Shown: positions 22,411 to 34,516 of the stretch, in pieces
How the letters are laid out: each line of letters begins with the position of its first letter
Numbering within the stretch: position 1 is the stretch's first letter
Assembly: GCA_022702705.1 (NCBI GenBank)
Contig: CM040434.1
Coordinates: forward strand, 60,691,022-60,755,021
Direction of reading: 5' to 3'
Source of the DNA: Papilionanthe hookeriana x Papilionanthe teres
Lineage: Eukaryota; Streptophyta; Magnoliopsida; Asparagales; Orchidaceae
Length of the DNA: 64,000 nucleotides
Translations under genes and position numbers: made by a program
Notes under the pieces: model-generated
What the model saw: only the letters and a program-made list of their open reading frames with translations
Told to the model about the DNA's origin: nothing
Database searches by the model: none

Positions 22411-24046
22411 AAATTATGAACTCAGATTTATAATTTATGAACTCAGATTTATATATATATTGATTTAGTTTTCTATTGAGTCACACAATTAAACGTAAGT
22501 ATACGTATCACTCAAGTAATACAGGGCTTTAGTGGAGTCCTGGATATCGATCCCACGGGGAGGCATTTAATTTTATGGCGTAGCATACAAATCACTTCTC
22601 GAATCATAGCACAATTGCAAGTAATTTCAATTCTTAAAATAGAGACAAACAGTTGTAGTTACTACTTCTACTAAAGTATGTCCTAACCTTCTAGCAAGTT
22701 GAACTAACACAAGACTAAAGTTATAACAAAGTTCAATTGAAAGAAAGAAGCTTCCTTCTCTCCACTTATAATATGATGATTTTTGTGACATAGATCAGTG
22801 ATGCAAATGTATTGTGACAAATAAGATCATTCATATTCTTTACCCTTTTCCAAGCACATAAAGAACATTGGCTAATCCTAAGTTTAGTCCCCAAATTCGT
22901 GGTTAGGCTGTGAGGATACTGGCTCTCACTCTAGAGCTCTCACTTCCCTTCCCCTGAAGGCTAACTCTCTCTTTAGTTTTCGAACCTTAGGACCAAATTG
23001 TGGATTTCAACCTGTCACTCTGAAATCTCCAATTCTACGCCCATCAAAGTATACTTCACTATTTATTTGCACTCAACCCCCATGAACTACGTCACTCATT
23101 CATTGACATTGAATGTGATATTCACTTTTATTATGGAACTCATAATCCTTTTGGAACATATGTTTCACAACAAGTTTTTACAATTTAATTAGATAGATAA
23201 AAAAGTAAATGAAATTTAAAGTGAAAAGGAATTTACAAATTCTCCATAATAAATCGGCACATCATTTCCATATCACAACATCAACACATCACATGAAAAG
23301 GAGGAAGACAAATAAATCTACTCAAGACTCATGAAGAAAAGATGACAAAACATGGATTTTATATATAAAAGTAACGTCATATAAACACAATAAAGAAAAG
23401 ACAACTTATCTCAAACACTTTCTTAAGAGAATCTTAAGGAATTCCTTTGACTCCTCTTCTTTCTTCACAACAACACAAAATTCTCTCTTTAGATAAGTAA
23501 GGAAGAAGAAATCTCTCACTTTCCCTCTTCTCCTACACTCCTTAGAAGAGAACACACAAACCCTAGATTTCCTAAACAAAATGAAAAGACACTCACTCTT
23601 CACTCTCTCTACACTCTAAACTCTCTCCCCCTTACTAAATATGGCTCCAAAGTAGTTTAAATCCGGCCATAACTGATTACCCAAGAGTTTCTTCAAGCAA
23701 CCCTCCAAAATCCGGCCAAAGACATTGAATCTATCTTAAATTCAGGATAGGGCACGGTCCGACATAGGATAGGGCATTGTCCGGTGCTATCTGCCTTTTG
23801 ATTTCAAAGTCTATGTAAATTGGCACGGTCCAGCACTGGTGACAGCACCGTTCAGCGCTAGTTCAATAAAATGCACTTTTGCCCCATTTTACTCCAAATT
23901 TGCTCTTTTTAGCTTCCTTTTGCTCCAAAGGCCTAAAATCATTGTACCTGCATGAAATCATGAAAAATATCTTTCTTTAAAGTGCAATATCATCAAAAAT
24001 AGGTATGTAATGGACAGTAAAAAGCTATCAAATTTTTAGTGGATCA
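22411..24046 (-). mobile_element. 5' LTR of element A
   Basis: In element sense it starts TGATCCACTAAAAATTTGATAG (right edge, 24046). The TATA-like motif lies at about 23357-23369. The 3' end is truncated: about 25 bp of LTR end, the PBS and the leader are missing. A 21-bp near-perfect duplication (AATTTATGAACTCAGATTTA; 22411-22431 and 22432-22452) lies at the junction with gag. GC-rich cassettes lie at about 23747-23785 and 23821-23860. Confidence 0.9.
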
Positions 24047-24352
24047 GCCATGAATGAAGTGAGTAAAAAGGCTAGTGTGTCACCTTCTCTTATAATTCCC
24101 CAAGTGAACTTATGGTTTACCAAGGGAAGGTGAATTCAACAAGATTAAGCTTGCCTTATCCACCTCCTTGAAGAGCAAATGAGTAGAAGGCAAGTCACCA
24201 ACTCAAGGTGAACTATAGGTAAACCTCATGAGGTTTACCCTTGGAAACTTCAACCCATCTTATCCATAGCTCAAGATCATATCCAATGATCATTATGAGC
24301 CTGATGCCAGCTCCCCAAGCAAGCTTAAGCTTACCCTAACCATTCCCATGGC

Positions 24353-24360
24353 TATAAATA
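24353..24360 (+). promoter_or_regulatory. TATA box of the family E LTR
   Basis: TATAAATA in the context GGCTATAAATAGGGCC, a canonical plant TATA box, about 870 bp before the LTR end. The GAGAAAATGAAGAAGGAG stretch just downstream is consistent with a 5' untranslated leader. Confidence 0.7.
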
Positions 24361-24857
24361 GGGCCAAACCCGAGAAAATGAAGAAGGAGAGGAGAATTTG
24401 GAAACCCCCAAACACTGCTCAAAACGTTTGACTCCCAACATCAAACTTACTCTCTAGGGCCTAGCCAATTGATCACCCTTCAATTCAAGCTGTGAAACCC
24501 ACTGAATCTCCCCAATTTTGCTAACCTGAATGAGCCCAAAACCAAGACAAAATCCAACTCTGAAACTAAACTTCTCAGAACTTCAAATTGATTGTTCCTA
24601 CACCATCACAGAGACCTACGATGATGAGCATAATTGAAATTGGCCATCCCCATAGGATCTAACCTAGCTCTTGACTTTCTTCCCTTAAGCCGAGCCACCT
24701 TGTGGAGGATCTCATACTTAGACCTGATTTAACTCCAAATTGAGTTAAGGGAAAGCTATTTGAGGGTACTACGACATGTTACCATTAGGATTGAAAATTG
24801 ATATTTCTTTCCTTAAAACTTTTTCAGCAACAAGTAATTAACATTAATCAAAAGTTT

Positions 24858-25022
24858 CTTAGACAGTCATAATTATCTAAGATGTAATTAAATATAAGAG
24901 CTTGCTCCTATAGGAGATTTAAAGAACTAAGAATAGATATTTTATCTAAATCTCTGGTTACCAAAATCTCATCCTTATAAAGAACTCCTACGATAAGGTA
25001 TTAAAGAATCTTTCATAAGGAT
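24858..25022 (+). promoter_or_regulatory. Stem-loop trio near the LTR 3' end (E solo copy)
   Basis: CTTAGACA/TATCTAAG (24858-24881), TATAAGAG-CTTG-CTCCTATA (24893-24912) and ATCCTTATAAAG/CTTTCATAAGGAT (24970-25022). Positions match the trio at 4235-4400; each stem carries one or two changes. Confidence 0.5.
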
Positions 25023-26514
25023 TGTCATTGACATCTTTTCTTCTACTATTTTCTATCTTATTAGCCCTTATTTTCTTCAACTTTCTTATTATCTAAGGAT
25101 CCTTTTACATAATCCAAAGAAATATTAATTATTGAAGATTAGGGAAATATTATAGATAAACAGAGTGACGACTCCAAAATGACATCGACATTGACACGTA
25201 GAAAATCTCCAACACGTCCCTAAATGCCTACAGTGTTCCCCATAAGATGGTCAAGCCTTAATGACAACTCTGGGTGGTTTAGTCTTAGTCAAGCATGCAC
25301 ACACTGAAACTCCATATTTAAACTCACCAAATCTTCTCAAACTCCTTAACCCCTAAGATCACTTGCACTTATCATATGGGTGGACCCAAGCACTTAGCCT
25401 TTAGCTAAGACGGTTAGGACCAACATATTAAATATTCAAAATGAGTCCTTATATGGCTTTTATGACTTTAAGATGACTTCATGGCTTACATGCTCACATT
25501 ACCTCAAATTAGCCAAACTTACCAAAATGCCCTTAAAAATCCAAGAATTCCAAAAAATTCAAAATCATTCCAAATGTCTCCAAAACCACTTTGAACCAAT
25601 CCAATGAACCCAATTTGACCAAATTGACCATTTTTGACAAAAATCTCCAAATTTCCCTTAAAGTCCCAAATTTTCCAAAATTGCCCCAATTCCCACCAAC
25701 CCGACTTCAATCTCACGCAATTTCAATTCCAAATCAAAATTCATCAGGCCCAATCCTAACTGAAACCAAATCCAAGTCCAATTGAACCAATTTTCAAACC
25801 CAATTTCAAGCTTAAATCAAAGTCCGTAATTTTGACCATATCCCTAAATTTCATCAAATTGAATTCATAACAAAAGCAATTTCCCTAATTTTGGTTTCAA
25901 AACTCTTCATAGCATTCTCCTAAGAAAATTTGAACCTTCAACTAATCCAAATCTAAACTCAAACCTCACCCTAATCCAACCGAAACTCAAGCCCAAATTA
26001 ATTACCTACCATCCCCAATTTTAGAGCCCACCATATTTAATTCCAAAAGGCCCAAAATTCAATCAAAAGACCATATGACGAGTTTCCCTCATCACCCATT
26101 TGAGTAAACTCAAACCCTAAGTTTCGAATTCATGATCAAACAATTCAAAATTATCCCTCATGACAATTTCTCATAAAATCACCCAAAATTTTAAAATCCT
26201 TTCTTATGCAAATTGACCAAACCAAGGACAAGCTATGAAGCTATCTCCATGCCACATGCAAGCCATGTTAGTCATGCTCATGTCAACATGCTACTTTGGG
26301 CAAAAGGAGGAGCCTCTTTAGTGGTTCCTCCCCAAATGTGGTTAACCCATGTTTAGTGCTAATCTACTTGGATGGGGATTCACCATGTCAACTCAGCTGA
26401 GCCACCTGATTCTCCACAACCCCCAAACCAACCTTGGTGGGTGAACCCAACCCAAATTCATGCCTTGACCCAAATTGACCAAAAATTGAAACACATCCAT
26501 TACACTTTGATCTA

Positions 26515-27545
26515 AGCCTTTACATATGGCCATCCTCAACTGACTTCACCAACACCAAGCCCTAACCTCCCTAAGCAGTATCGTGACCTCCCCCTAGTCG
26601 GCCAGCCACCTTGGCTACCGGAAAACTCCATGGCTGAGAGAGCACAATTGTCTAAAACCCAACATTCTACCTCTCCATGTTGGCTCATTCCAATTGGACA
26701 CCGGTCAACCATGGCAGCCACCGCCTCCCTCATTTTTTAAAATACACCTCTCACGGCCAAGAGGGGGTTGATCAAAATTTCTGGGAGAGACTTTGTCAAA
26801 TCATTCCCAAAGGTTCTCCAAGACCTCATGAGCTCAACCCAACCAATCCCTAGCCATTTCCCCCACTATCTGAGCCCAATTTCCCATCCTAAATTCCAGC
26901 CAAAACTAAGACATAATTCACCAAAGCTCCACACTGCACAAAACTTAAATTAACTTTTCCCACACCTTCACAAGACAAAGTGAAGTTAATCCCCCACAAA
27001 ATCCCCATCACAGAAGCTTCACACTGCACCAAATAAGAAAAACCCCTCTGATTAAGTTTTGGTACAGATCTAACAAGCAGTCAAATTGGCACTTGCAGGA
27101 GCTTCGTGAGGTCCCTACAAATGATTAGAATCAATCTGATTGAGGCCACACCTTTACACCAAGGAATTAAACTCTCCCCCTAAACCGAGCTCGGTTTGGG
27201 TCTACATGTGTTTATACTTGATTTCATACTTGATCAACCATATAGATGTGTTCTTCTATACTAGATGCATCTATAAGACCAAACCAGAAGTGATTTAGTT
27301 GAGTCTAGTTCAAGATATTAGGGTTAGAAGGTGAATGGTTTACGGAACGAACCAGTTTCGGATGAAGCTTTGTAGCCGTCTCATCTCGCCTGTACCGGAT
27401 ATACGACACTGATATGTTCGAAGAAAGGAATGGTGCATGAATATAGAGCCCAGTCAGCACTGAGTCTGATGGCGACATCCAGCAACGGAGCGGCTCAAGT
27501 TCTTTTGACGAGTACGAGGATCCAGTCAGCGCCGACGTGTTTAAA
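26515..27545 (+). other. GC-richer block of D1 just after a TATA-like site
   Basis: Follows TTACATATGGCCATCC (about 26519, position-equivalent to the family E TATA box). It includes GGAATTAAACTCTCCCCCTAAACCGAGCTCGG (about 27163) and a segment with CCAGTCAGC repeated twice (about 27449 and 27512). I find no counterpart of most of it in 48568-54800, where D2 passes from the TATA-equivalent region almost directly into AT-rich sequence. Confidence 0.45.
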
Positions 27546-30500
27546 TATGAAATTAGGGGAAATTTTTATTTACTTTAATTCCAAAAATTAGAAAATTCAT
27601 ATCTTAGTATAGAAAAATCATAAAAATTAAATAAAAATATCATCTTACTCACTAAACATGAGAGAATAATGTGGAACAAAAATTAAAATTATTTGACATG
27701 TCTCTAATTTTTAATTAATTAAATACCCCTATATGTTTTAATTTTAATTAAGTAAATGTTAATCTCCATGGTTTGAAACTTTAGGGATTGATTCCTCATG
27801 TTACTAGGGGTATCCTCTGATTTTCCAATATCAGGGGGCATCTCTAGTTAGAGAACTCTAATTTTCAAGATAATCCCCTCTGTTTTCGTTTAAAATTTAT
27901 AATAAAATATAAATCATAAAAATGCAAAGTTTGTTTTGGTACGTTCACTATGGTCAATGTCCCATAGTAAAAATCTTAAATGGATTTAAATAATTAAAAA
28001 TGGTACTAATGGTAATTAACTCATTAAAACACTTTAAAAATTAAATAATTAAAATAGAAATGGAAAAATCATAAAAATCATTCCACATTGTAAATAATGG
28101 TGAGGGGAGCTCCCCATAAAAACAAGAAGTCAATTGGAACTAATTTACCCACTAAAATAAATTTTTCAAGTTAAATGACATTTTTGGCAATAAAATAATT
28201 ACAATAAATAAAATATAAGTCAAAAAATCACGAAATTGACTTTGGGAGTTCCCTATGAAAAAAACATGGAATTAAAATAAATTAAGTTATTTTTAAATAT
28301 TTAAATAATTAAAATTAATTAAAAATCATAAAAATCACTAAATTACAAAAATATGCCAAAATGTCACATTTAGCTTCCTGATCACTTGGTACTAATTAAA
28401 ATAGTTTTCCTAATTTTCTCAGAGAAAATATTAATTTTTAAAGGTTTAAAATGAATTTTTAAATGCTAAAAATAAATTTTCCTTAATTTTGCACTAAATA
28501 AATTCCAATAATTAAAATATAAATCATAAAAATATGAAATTTGCTTTTTTGAGTTTCCTCGACTTAGAGAGATTTATAAAAAATATTAAACTTAATTTTT
28601 CACTTAAATAATATTATTTATTTAATTAATACTTAAAACAAACAAATTATTATAATAATTAAAATAAAGCTTAAAAAATCATGAAAATTAGTCTAGGTTG
28701 TCCTCGGACATAGGTGAACCTCCACTAATTTTCTTAAGGATAGATAATTTGTTTTGGTTAACTTATTGAACTAACTTTGAAAATCCATATTTTTGCATTT
28801 AACTAATTATAAAAATTATATAAGTTCAGAAAAATCACATTTTCTCCTCTAATATTTTAATTGACCCATGAGTGGGATGACATAAAAATTTCAAATTCAT
28901 TTGAGTTAAATTTAATGAAATATGAAATGATAAGGCCTTTAGGCACAAAATTATAATTACAGAATTAAAGCCTTAATTAATATTTAGGCCTAATCAAAGG
29001 GTAAATGGAAATTTATGATCTTAAAAAACTCTTCTAGATGATTGAAACATAAGGGTTAATTGGTAGAAACCAATCTTTCTCATTTTCCACCATAAGGATA
29101 GAATTGTAATTTCCCTAAATAATTAAAGAAATTTGGAAGAAAGTTAAATTAAATGATACTAAGGTGTGGGGTTTAAGCATTGAAAGATAATGATTCACTA
29201 ATCTAGAACCCCTAACTATTGGTTTAATGAAAATTCAATATTTTAATAAGGATTAAGATCACATAACTCAATATTCCTAAAATTAAAAATCTACCCATTA
29301 GGTCTTAAGGGCTCAGTAGTGAACTAAGCTCAATCCATATTGGACTAATGAGGTTTAGAAAAGGAAATATAATCAATTTCAAGTACTTTGAAACACTACA
29401 TGCCCAACTCTAAGCTAATTGGCCAGAATTCTTAATAAATCAATTTTCCCTTAGGAGCATTCACCTATAAAATTCATAAGTTAAATATCAAATGATGCTT
29501 ACCCCACTTAAAGGGACAATTAAAACATCAAGGTTCACTGAACATAAGGGTATAATGTGGATGAATGATTTAACAACATAATAGGTTCAAATGAACTCGA
29601 GACATTTCAAAGGATTACGAAGTGTTAAGGGTGTTACCCCAGACTTCTTCAAGACTTCTTCAAGACTTCTTCATAGACTTTTGGATATCTTAGAGGAAAA
29701 TTAAGCTTATTATGCTTTGCTTAAGGCAATCATCCTCATAAAATGAACAAATAGAGATCCACCAAGTTATTATGTAGGATTTGGTAAGCACACCATAAAC
29801 CTGTACTTCTTGCTTTTCTTTCATTCTCTACAATATTATATATCTACATGCTGCAAATACTAAACTTTCAGCTGGAGTGCGAAAAGATGACTGGTACACA
29901 TTTGCATTTTATTTGCTGCAATTTCCATTGTTCGTTTCACTGCACTTTACTTCTAGTACTTTTAGCAAAACATGTATATCAAAACCAAAACTTTTAGGAT
30001 AGCCACAAAACCATAAATGATTTCACAACAATAAAAAGATAAGACAATTATAAATTTAATCACAAACAAAACAACAAAACAACAATTGCAAAGAATCCCT
30101 CGGATGAGGCAATCCGCAGCTGCAACGAGATTTCTCATAGTCTAAATGAAAGTAATGAATTCATTAATTTGAATTTGGCAAATTCATATGGACTAAGTGA
30201 ATCTGAATAAAATAGTGGTTTCGGAATGAGGGAACCATGGGATCCTAACCGGTGTCGCTATAATCAACTAAAATTCTCCCCCTAATAAGACATGAGATAT
30301 TAAAATTGACACCCTAAAAAACTTGACCTCTAAACCTGATACTTCTCTCAATCTTTTCAATTTGACATTTCTAAACTTAAACTGACTGCACCGAGGAGCT
30401 TAGAGCACACACTGTGGGTAGCACGACGAGGAAATGAACAACTCTTAAATAGCAAATCTTCTTTAGAAATAAACAACAAGCCATAGAACTTCGAGGTAGT

Positions 30501-30919
30501 TTGCCTAGTGCAACATAAACCCTCACTTTATCTCTTTAGACCTTTGCACACCGTGCAATGTAAGCCCCAACCTGTCTTAGGTTTCCAAGGTTACAATCCG
30601 ATATGACATAAATGCTCCTATGTTTTAGGCTTGCATAATTGGAATTATCCAAATGTATGCCTTACTTAATAAAATTGGCAGAAGTAAACACAATAATATC
30701 TCTTCTAAATCAAAGCCAAACCCTAGAATTGGTTGGGAAGTTTCCAAGATTTTCCTTAGAATCTGTGACATCCCCTAGCTCTTCTTCCTTTGGATTACAA
30801 AAATAAAATGTTCCAAATTTGCACTTTTCCCTATTGGCATTTCTTTACACATTACTTTGAAAAATCATACCTTTTGGAAATCATGAAATCAATATTTCCT
30901 AATCTAAATAGAGAGTTTT

Positions 30920-31032
30920 CTTAAATGACTTCGGTCATTTAAGATGTAATTAATTATAGGGCTTGCCCTTATAGGAAACTTTAAGAACCCGGGTAATATA
31001 AACCCTATTTAATTTTTCATATTAAATTAGGG
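30920..31032 (+). promoter_or_regulatory. Stem-loop trio near the LTR 3' end (D1 copy)
   Basis: CTTAAATGAC-TTCG-GTCATTTAAG (30920-30943) is a perfect 10-bp stem closed by a UUCG-type tetraloop. TATAGGGC/GCCCTTATA (about 30954-30972) and CCCTATTTAAT/ATTAAATTAGGG (31003-31032) follow. Confidence 0.65.
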
Positions 31033-31066
31033 AATTTGTTGGTCAACATAAATGGTTCACAGATTA

Positions 31067-32734
31067 TGCACCAAAAATATGTTAGATTTTTGAAATACAA
31101 TTCATACTCATTTATGGTGATATTGCACTTTAAAGGAAGGTATTCTTCAGGTTTTACTGCAGGAATGATGATTTTAGGTGATTGGAGCAAAAGAAAGCAA
31201 AAAGGAGTGAATTTAGAACAAAAAGAGGCAATTTAGCAAAAAAAGCATATTGGCGCCGTCGATGCCTAATTTCAGAGAGCATTTGAATTAAATCTTCAGG
31301 ACAGTACCGCCAGCACTTTATTCAGCACTGACGGCGCCCGAGATGAATAGTCGTGATTTTGGGCAGTTATTGGCCATATACATTGAATTTAGACATTTTT
31401 TGGAAGATTTCTTAAAGCACCTCTTGATAAATTCATCCCTATACTATTTAAAAGTGAATTTGAAGCAAAAAATGGTGTTAGAAGTTAAGAAAAATGTGTA
31501 GAATGTTTAGAGATCTTAGAATAGGAGTAGAAATGTAGATTTCTACTTTTTTGGAGAGATTGGTGAGAGGATTTTGTGAGAATCTGTAAGGGTTTGTATT
31601 ATCATTGCATGGATCAGTGAGAGACTTTGTGGAAGAGATTTTCATCTGTCATTCAAAGGGAAAAAGCTAAGTATTGTGTTCTTCGTTATCTTATGATTTT
31701 GTAAACACTTATATAGTGAATTTACTTTGATGAAACGAAGTTTTTCGTTGTGTTTTCTTCGTGCTTTGTGATGTCTTTCTCTTACTCTTTCTTCTTGTTT
31801 TAAAATAGTAGCATAAGAAGATTATTCCATTGTCTTTATTCTAATTTTTTTTTGCATGAATAGGATTCATATTTAGGATATTGGGATGCATGCTAGAATA
31901 AGTTTTAATTATAAATGTGATGGCTTTTACTTGCACTTCATTTACATTACTAAAAGAGCTCGTTGTAGTGTTAAAATTTATTGTAATTGCATAAAGACCC
32001 GAGAGGGCGGTGTAATTCTCAACAAAATGAAACTTCATTCAAATTCCATGGATGGTGAAGTTCATGGGGTTGAGTGCAAATAAATAAGGAAATGTACTTT
32101 TATGAGAATATAATTAGAGATTTTAGGGTGACAGAATAAAATCCCTAATTCGATCCTAGTGTTTAGAAACTAAAGAGAGTGAGCCTTTAGGCGAAGGGAA
32201 GTGGGAGCTCTTGAGTGTGAGCCAGTATCCTCCCACCTAACTGCATATTTAGGGTCTAAACTTATGATTAGCTAATAATCTCTATGTAGTCAGAAGAGGG
32301 TAATGAATAGGATTGCTCATATTTTGCACATACAATATTTAATGCATCTCATTCCTAAACTTTATCCAATTCGCTACATGAGAATAATATATTTTAGTAT
32401 CTTAAAATTCACCAAACCAATTCATCCAGAAAGGTTTAACTTTAGAATTAATATTTTTTTAGGAATAGTTATTAGTTATTTTAAACATAAGAATTACCTT
32501 TAGGATTATTTGTTAGAAAAACCATTTATACCAACCTTCCAATCAAAAGTCTAATAGTAATAGACTAGAATTTGACTAACGACCTCTTACCTCGCCTCCC
32601 TATGGGATCGATAAATAGGACTCCATTAGAGCCATGTATTACTTAAAAGATACGCATACTTTCGTATAACCTCTAGTGTGTGCATATACATACAAACATA
32701 AAAACACCTAGAAAAATAGCACACGCCCGGGGCA
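31067..32734 (+). mobile_element. 5' LTR of element B (B subtype)
   Basis: It begins at about TGCACCAAAAATATG and ends near CCCGGGGCA. It matches the F LTR, not the A/C LTRs, through its middle (31440-31760). It carries two diverged GC-rich cassettes: TGGCGCCGTCGATGCC (31251) and ACCGCCAGCACTTTATTCAG followed by CACTGACGGCGCCC (31306-31339). Boundaries are accurate to within about 10 bp. Confidence 0.75.
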
Positions 32735-32745
32735 TATTAAGTTAT

Positions 32746-32763
32746 TGTCGCCGTTGTCGGGGA
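32746..32763 (+). promoter_or_regulatory. Primer-binding site of element B, tRNA-Asp
   Basis: TGTCGCCGTTGTCGGGGA differs from the Athila-type site TGGCGCCGTTGCCGGGGA, the complement of the 3' end of plant tRNA-Asp(GUC), by two bases. It lies about 11 bp after the LTR end. Confidence 0.85.
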
Positions 32764-33129
32764 AGCTTCCGTAAGAATTTTATGAGAATTTTAGTTGAAG
32801 TAATTAGGCTTAGAATTGGAAAACTTTAGTTTCGTAAAATTATTTTGTGTAAAAAGTATTTTTTGTATGAAAAAGTGTTGTAAAAAAAAATGTTTGTGTG
32901 AAAAATAAGGTGTTTGTGAAATTATTTTGTTGTGTTGAATGTATTTTTTGTTTTATATGTTTTATTGTTAATGTATTGTTTTTTGTGTTACGTATCCAAA
33001 ATAAAGGATTTGTAGGACTTGTGCCTTATGGTCCCAAGTTAGAAAAATGAAAAAAAAATCAAAAAATAGAAAGTACTTGAAAAACTTGAAATGAAAATAG
33101 AAAGGTTTCAGAATAAAAACTAGGAAAAT

Positions 33130-34420
33130 CATCATAAATCAGTGAGGGATTATGTAAATCATACGACAAACGAATTTCACTCAAGTACACAAAACCCTAT
33201 CGTAGAAGTTGACTCGTTTGAACTAAATCCAGTGATTATGAACGGGTGCATAACAACCAGTTTGTGAGAACCTTTTCGGAGGATCCTTATTTAAACTTAT
33301 ATATTTTTCTTTATAACGGCATATCAGACAATGTTGTTAGGCTAAGGTTCCTTTCTCATTAAAGGATAATGCTAAAATGTGGTTATACTCATTAGTAACT
33401 GGCTCTATTAAAAATTAGGAGGAGTTAACTCAGAAATTCCTAGCTAAGTATTTTCCACCTTCGAGGACGACTATACTTAGATACGATATTATATCATTTT
33501 GCCAGTATGAAGGGGAATCAATATATGAAGCCTGGGAGAGATTTAAGGAACTCCTAAGAAAGTGTCCACATCATGCTCTGCCATATTGGTTAATCATTCA
33601 AACTTTTTATAATGGGTTATTAGGATCCCTTAGGTTCATTATTGATGCTGTTGTTGGTGGTTCATTATTGTCAAAATCATTTAATGAAGCGTATGCATTA
33701 ATTGAAGAAATGACTACAAATGAATTTCAATGGCCCTCTACAAGGGAAAATCCTAAAAATGTAGATAGTGTTCTTAATACAGATCTCAGGTTACTGCAAT
33801 ATCAAGGAAGTTGGACCAATTTGGAATGAACCAGCCTCAATTTACTTCGGTAAGTCAAGAAAGTTCATTAGGGAATATGATTGATTCCAAATTATTATAT
33901 AAGACTTTAAATACCATAAACAACCTATACTCTAATTTTTACAACCCAGGTTGGAAGAACCATCCTAATTTTAACTGGAATCATACTATGGGGGTGGAAA
34001 CGAACAATGGGAAAATAATCATGAAAATCCTAATAGAAGTTGAAATAATCAGGGTCACACAAACTATAGACCTTCAAATCCACCAAACTCTAATAATGAT
34101 CAACAATTTAAGGATAAGAAGATGTTTATAGATGAAGTGGTATTGCAAATGAGAAACCAGTTGCAAAGTCAAAATGCTGCGATTAGAAATATAGAGAATC
34201 AACTAGGAAAAATTGCTAATTCACTTAACAAAAGACCCCATGGAACACTTCCTAGCAATACTGAGACCAAACCTAAAGAGAACAATAATGAACAAGAAGA
34301 AGTTGTCCAATTAAAAAGTGGAAGAGAGATAGAGGATGTGGTTAGAAAAGAGAAAGAAGTGGTGAGAGAAACAATGGAAACAAAAAGACCTGAAGAACAT
34401 GTTTCAAGGATCTAGAAAAA
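33130..34420 (+). pseudogene. Gag of element B, decayed
   Basis: Landmarks are scattered over three frames: VRDYVNHTTNEF, DNVVRLR, YEAWERFKELLRKCPHHALP, FYNGLLGSLRFIIDAV, NEFQWPS, QLDQFGMNQPQFTSVS (33811-34131), then IDEVVLQMRNQLQSQNAAIRNIENQLGKIANSLNKRP and a charged linker EEVVQLKSGREIEDVV (34122-34415). They match the gag of A and C in order. The N-terminal half is full of stops. The linker is of interest because a related segment recurs in the downstream ORF. Confidence 0.75.
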
Positions 34421-34516
34421 TTAATATCTCCAAATAAAATCAATTTGGAAAGACTACCACCTCCATTTCTTCAAAGACATAGACATCATAAGTCGGATAA
34501 ATAATTTTCAAAGTTC

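Larger units (their letters stand above)
11799..24046 (-). mobile_element. Element A: Athila-like Ty3/gypsy retrotransposon, defective
   Basis: In element sense (right to left): 5' LTR, gag, protease, RT, integrase, two env-position ORFs, 3'UTR with PPT, 3' LTR. The flanking pentamers gctat (11794-11798) and gccat (24047-24051) are a target duplication with one change. Over the first roughly 140 nt inside the LTR ends I count about 18 differences between the two LTRs, so the insertion is old. A 5' deletion removed the PBS, leader and gag N-terminus. A second deletion of about 736 bp removed RNase H and the integrase N-terminus. It is the closest relative of element C. Confidence 0.9.
10198..25232 (+). 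mobile_element. Solo LTR of Tat-like family E, with element A nested inside
   Basis: The LTR begins TGTTAACCTCAC at 10198 and ends AAATGCCTACA at 25232. It is flanked by perfect 5-bp target duplications GTGTT at 10193-10197 and 25233-25237. Removing nested element A (11799-24046 plus one target copy) leaves about 2.78 kb. There is no internal region, so this is a solo LTR left by LTR-LTR recombination. Its last 470 bp match the end of the LTR at 4140-4612. It lies inside D1, since D1 sequence flanks it on both sides. Confidence 0.85.
24047..25232 (+). mobile_element. Family E solo LTR, second half (promoter, R/U5)
   Basis: Continues the LTR after element A. It holds the TATA box (GGCTATAAATAGGGCC, 24350-24365), then about 400 bp of transcribed leader-like sequence, then the three-hairpin block (24858-25022), and ends AAATGCCTACA. 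Similar to 4140-4612 from 24765 on. Confidence 0.85.
25238..31066 (+). mobile_element. Tat-like LTR D1, main piece (3' end cut off by element B)
   Basis: Collinear, in inverse orientation, with the left LTR of D2. For example ATATGGGTGGACC...GCCTTTAGCTAAGACGGTTAGGACCAACAT matches inverted 54280-54200, and GAACCCGGGTAATATAAACCCT at 30986 matches inverted 48960-48930. It ends about 330 bp short of the D2 LTR end because B is inserted at 31067. The rest of the LTR should lie beyond this window. There is no coding sequence. Most of 27550-29600 is AT-rich with ATAATTAAAATAAAT runs. Confidence 0.85.
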
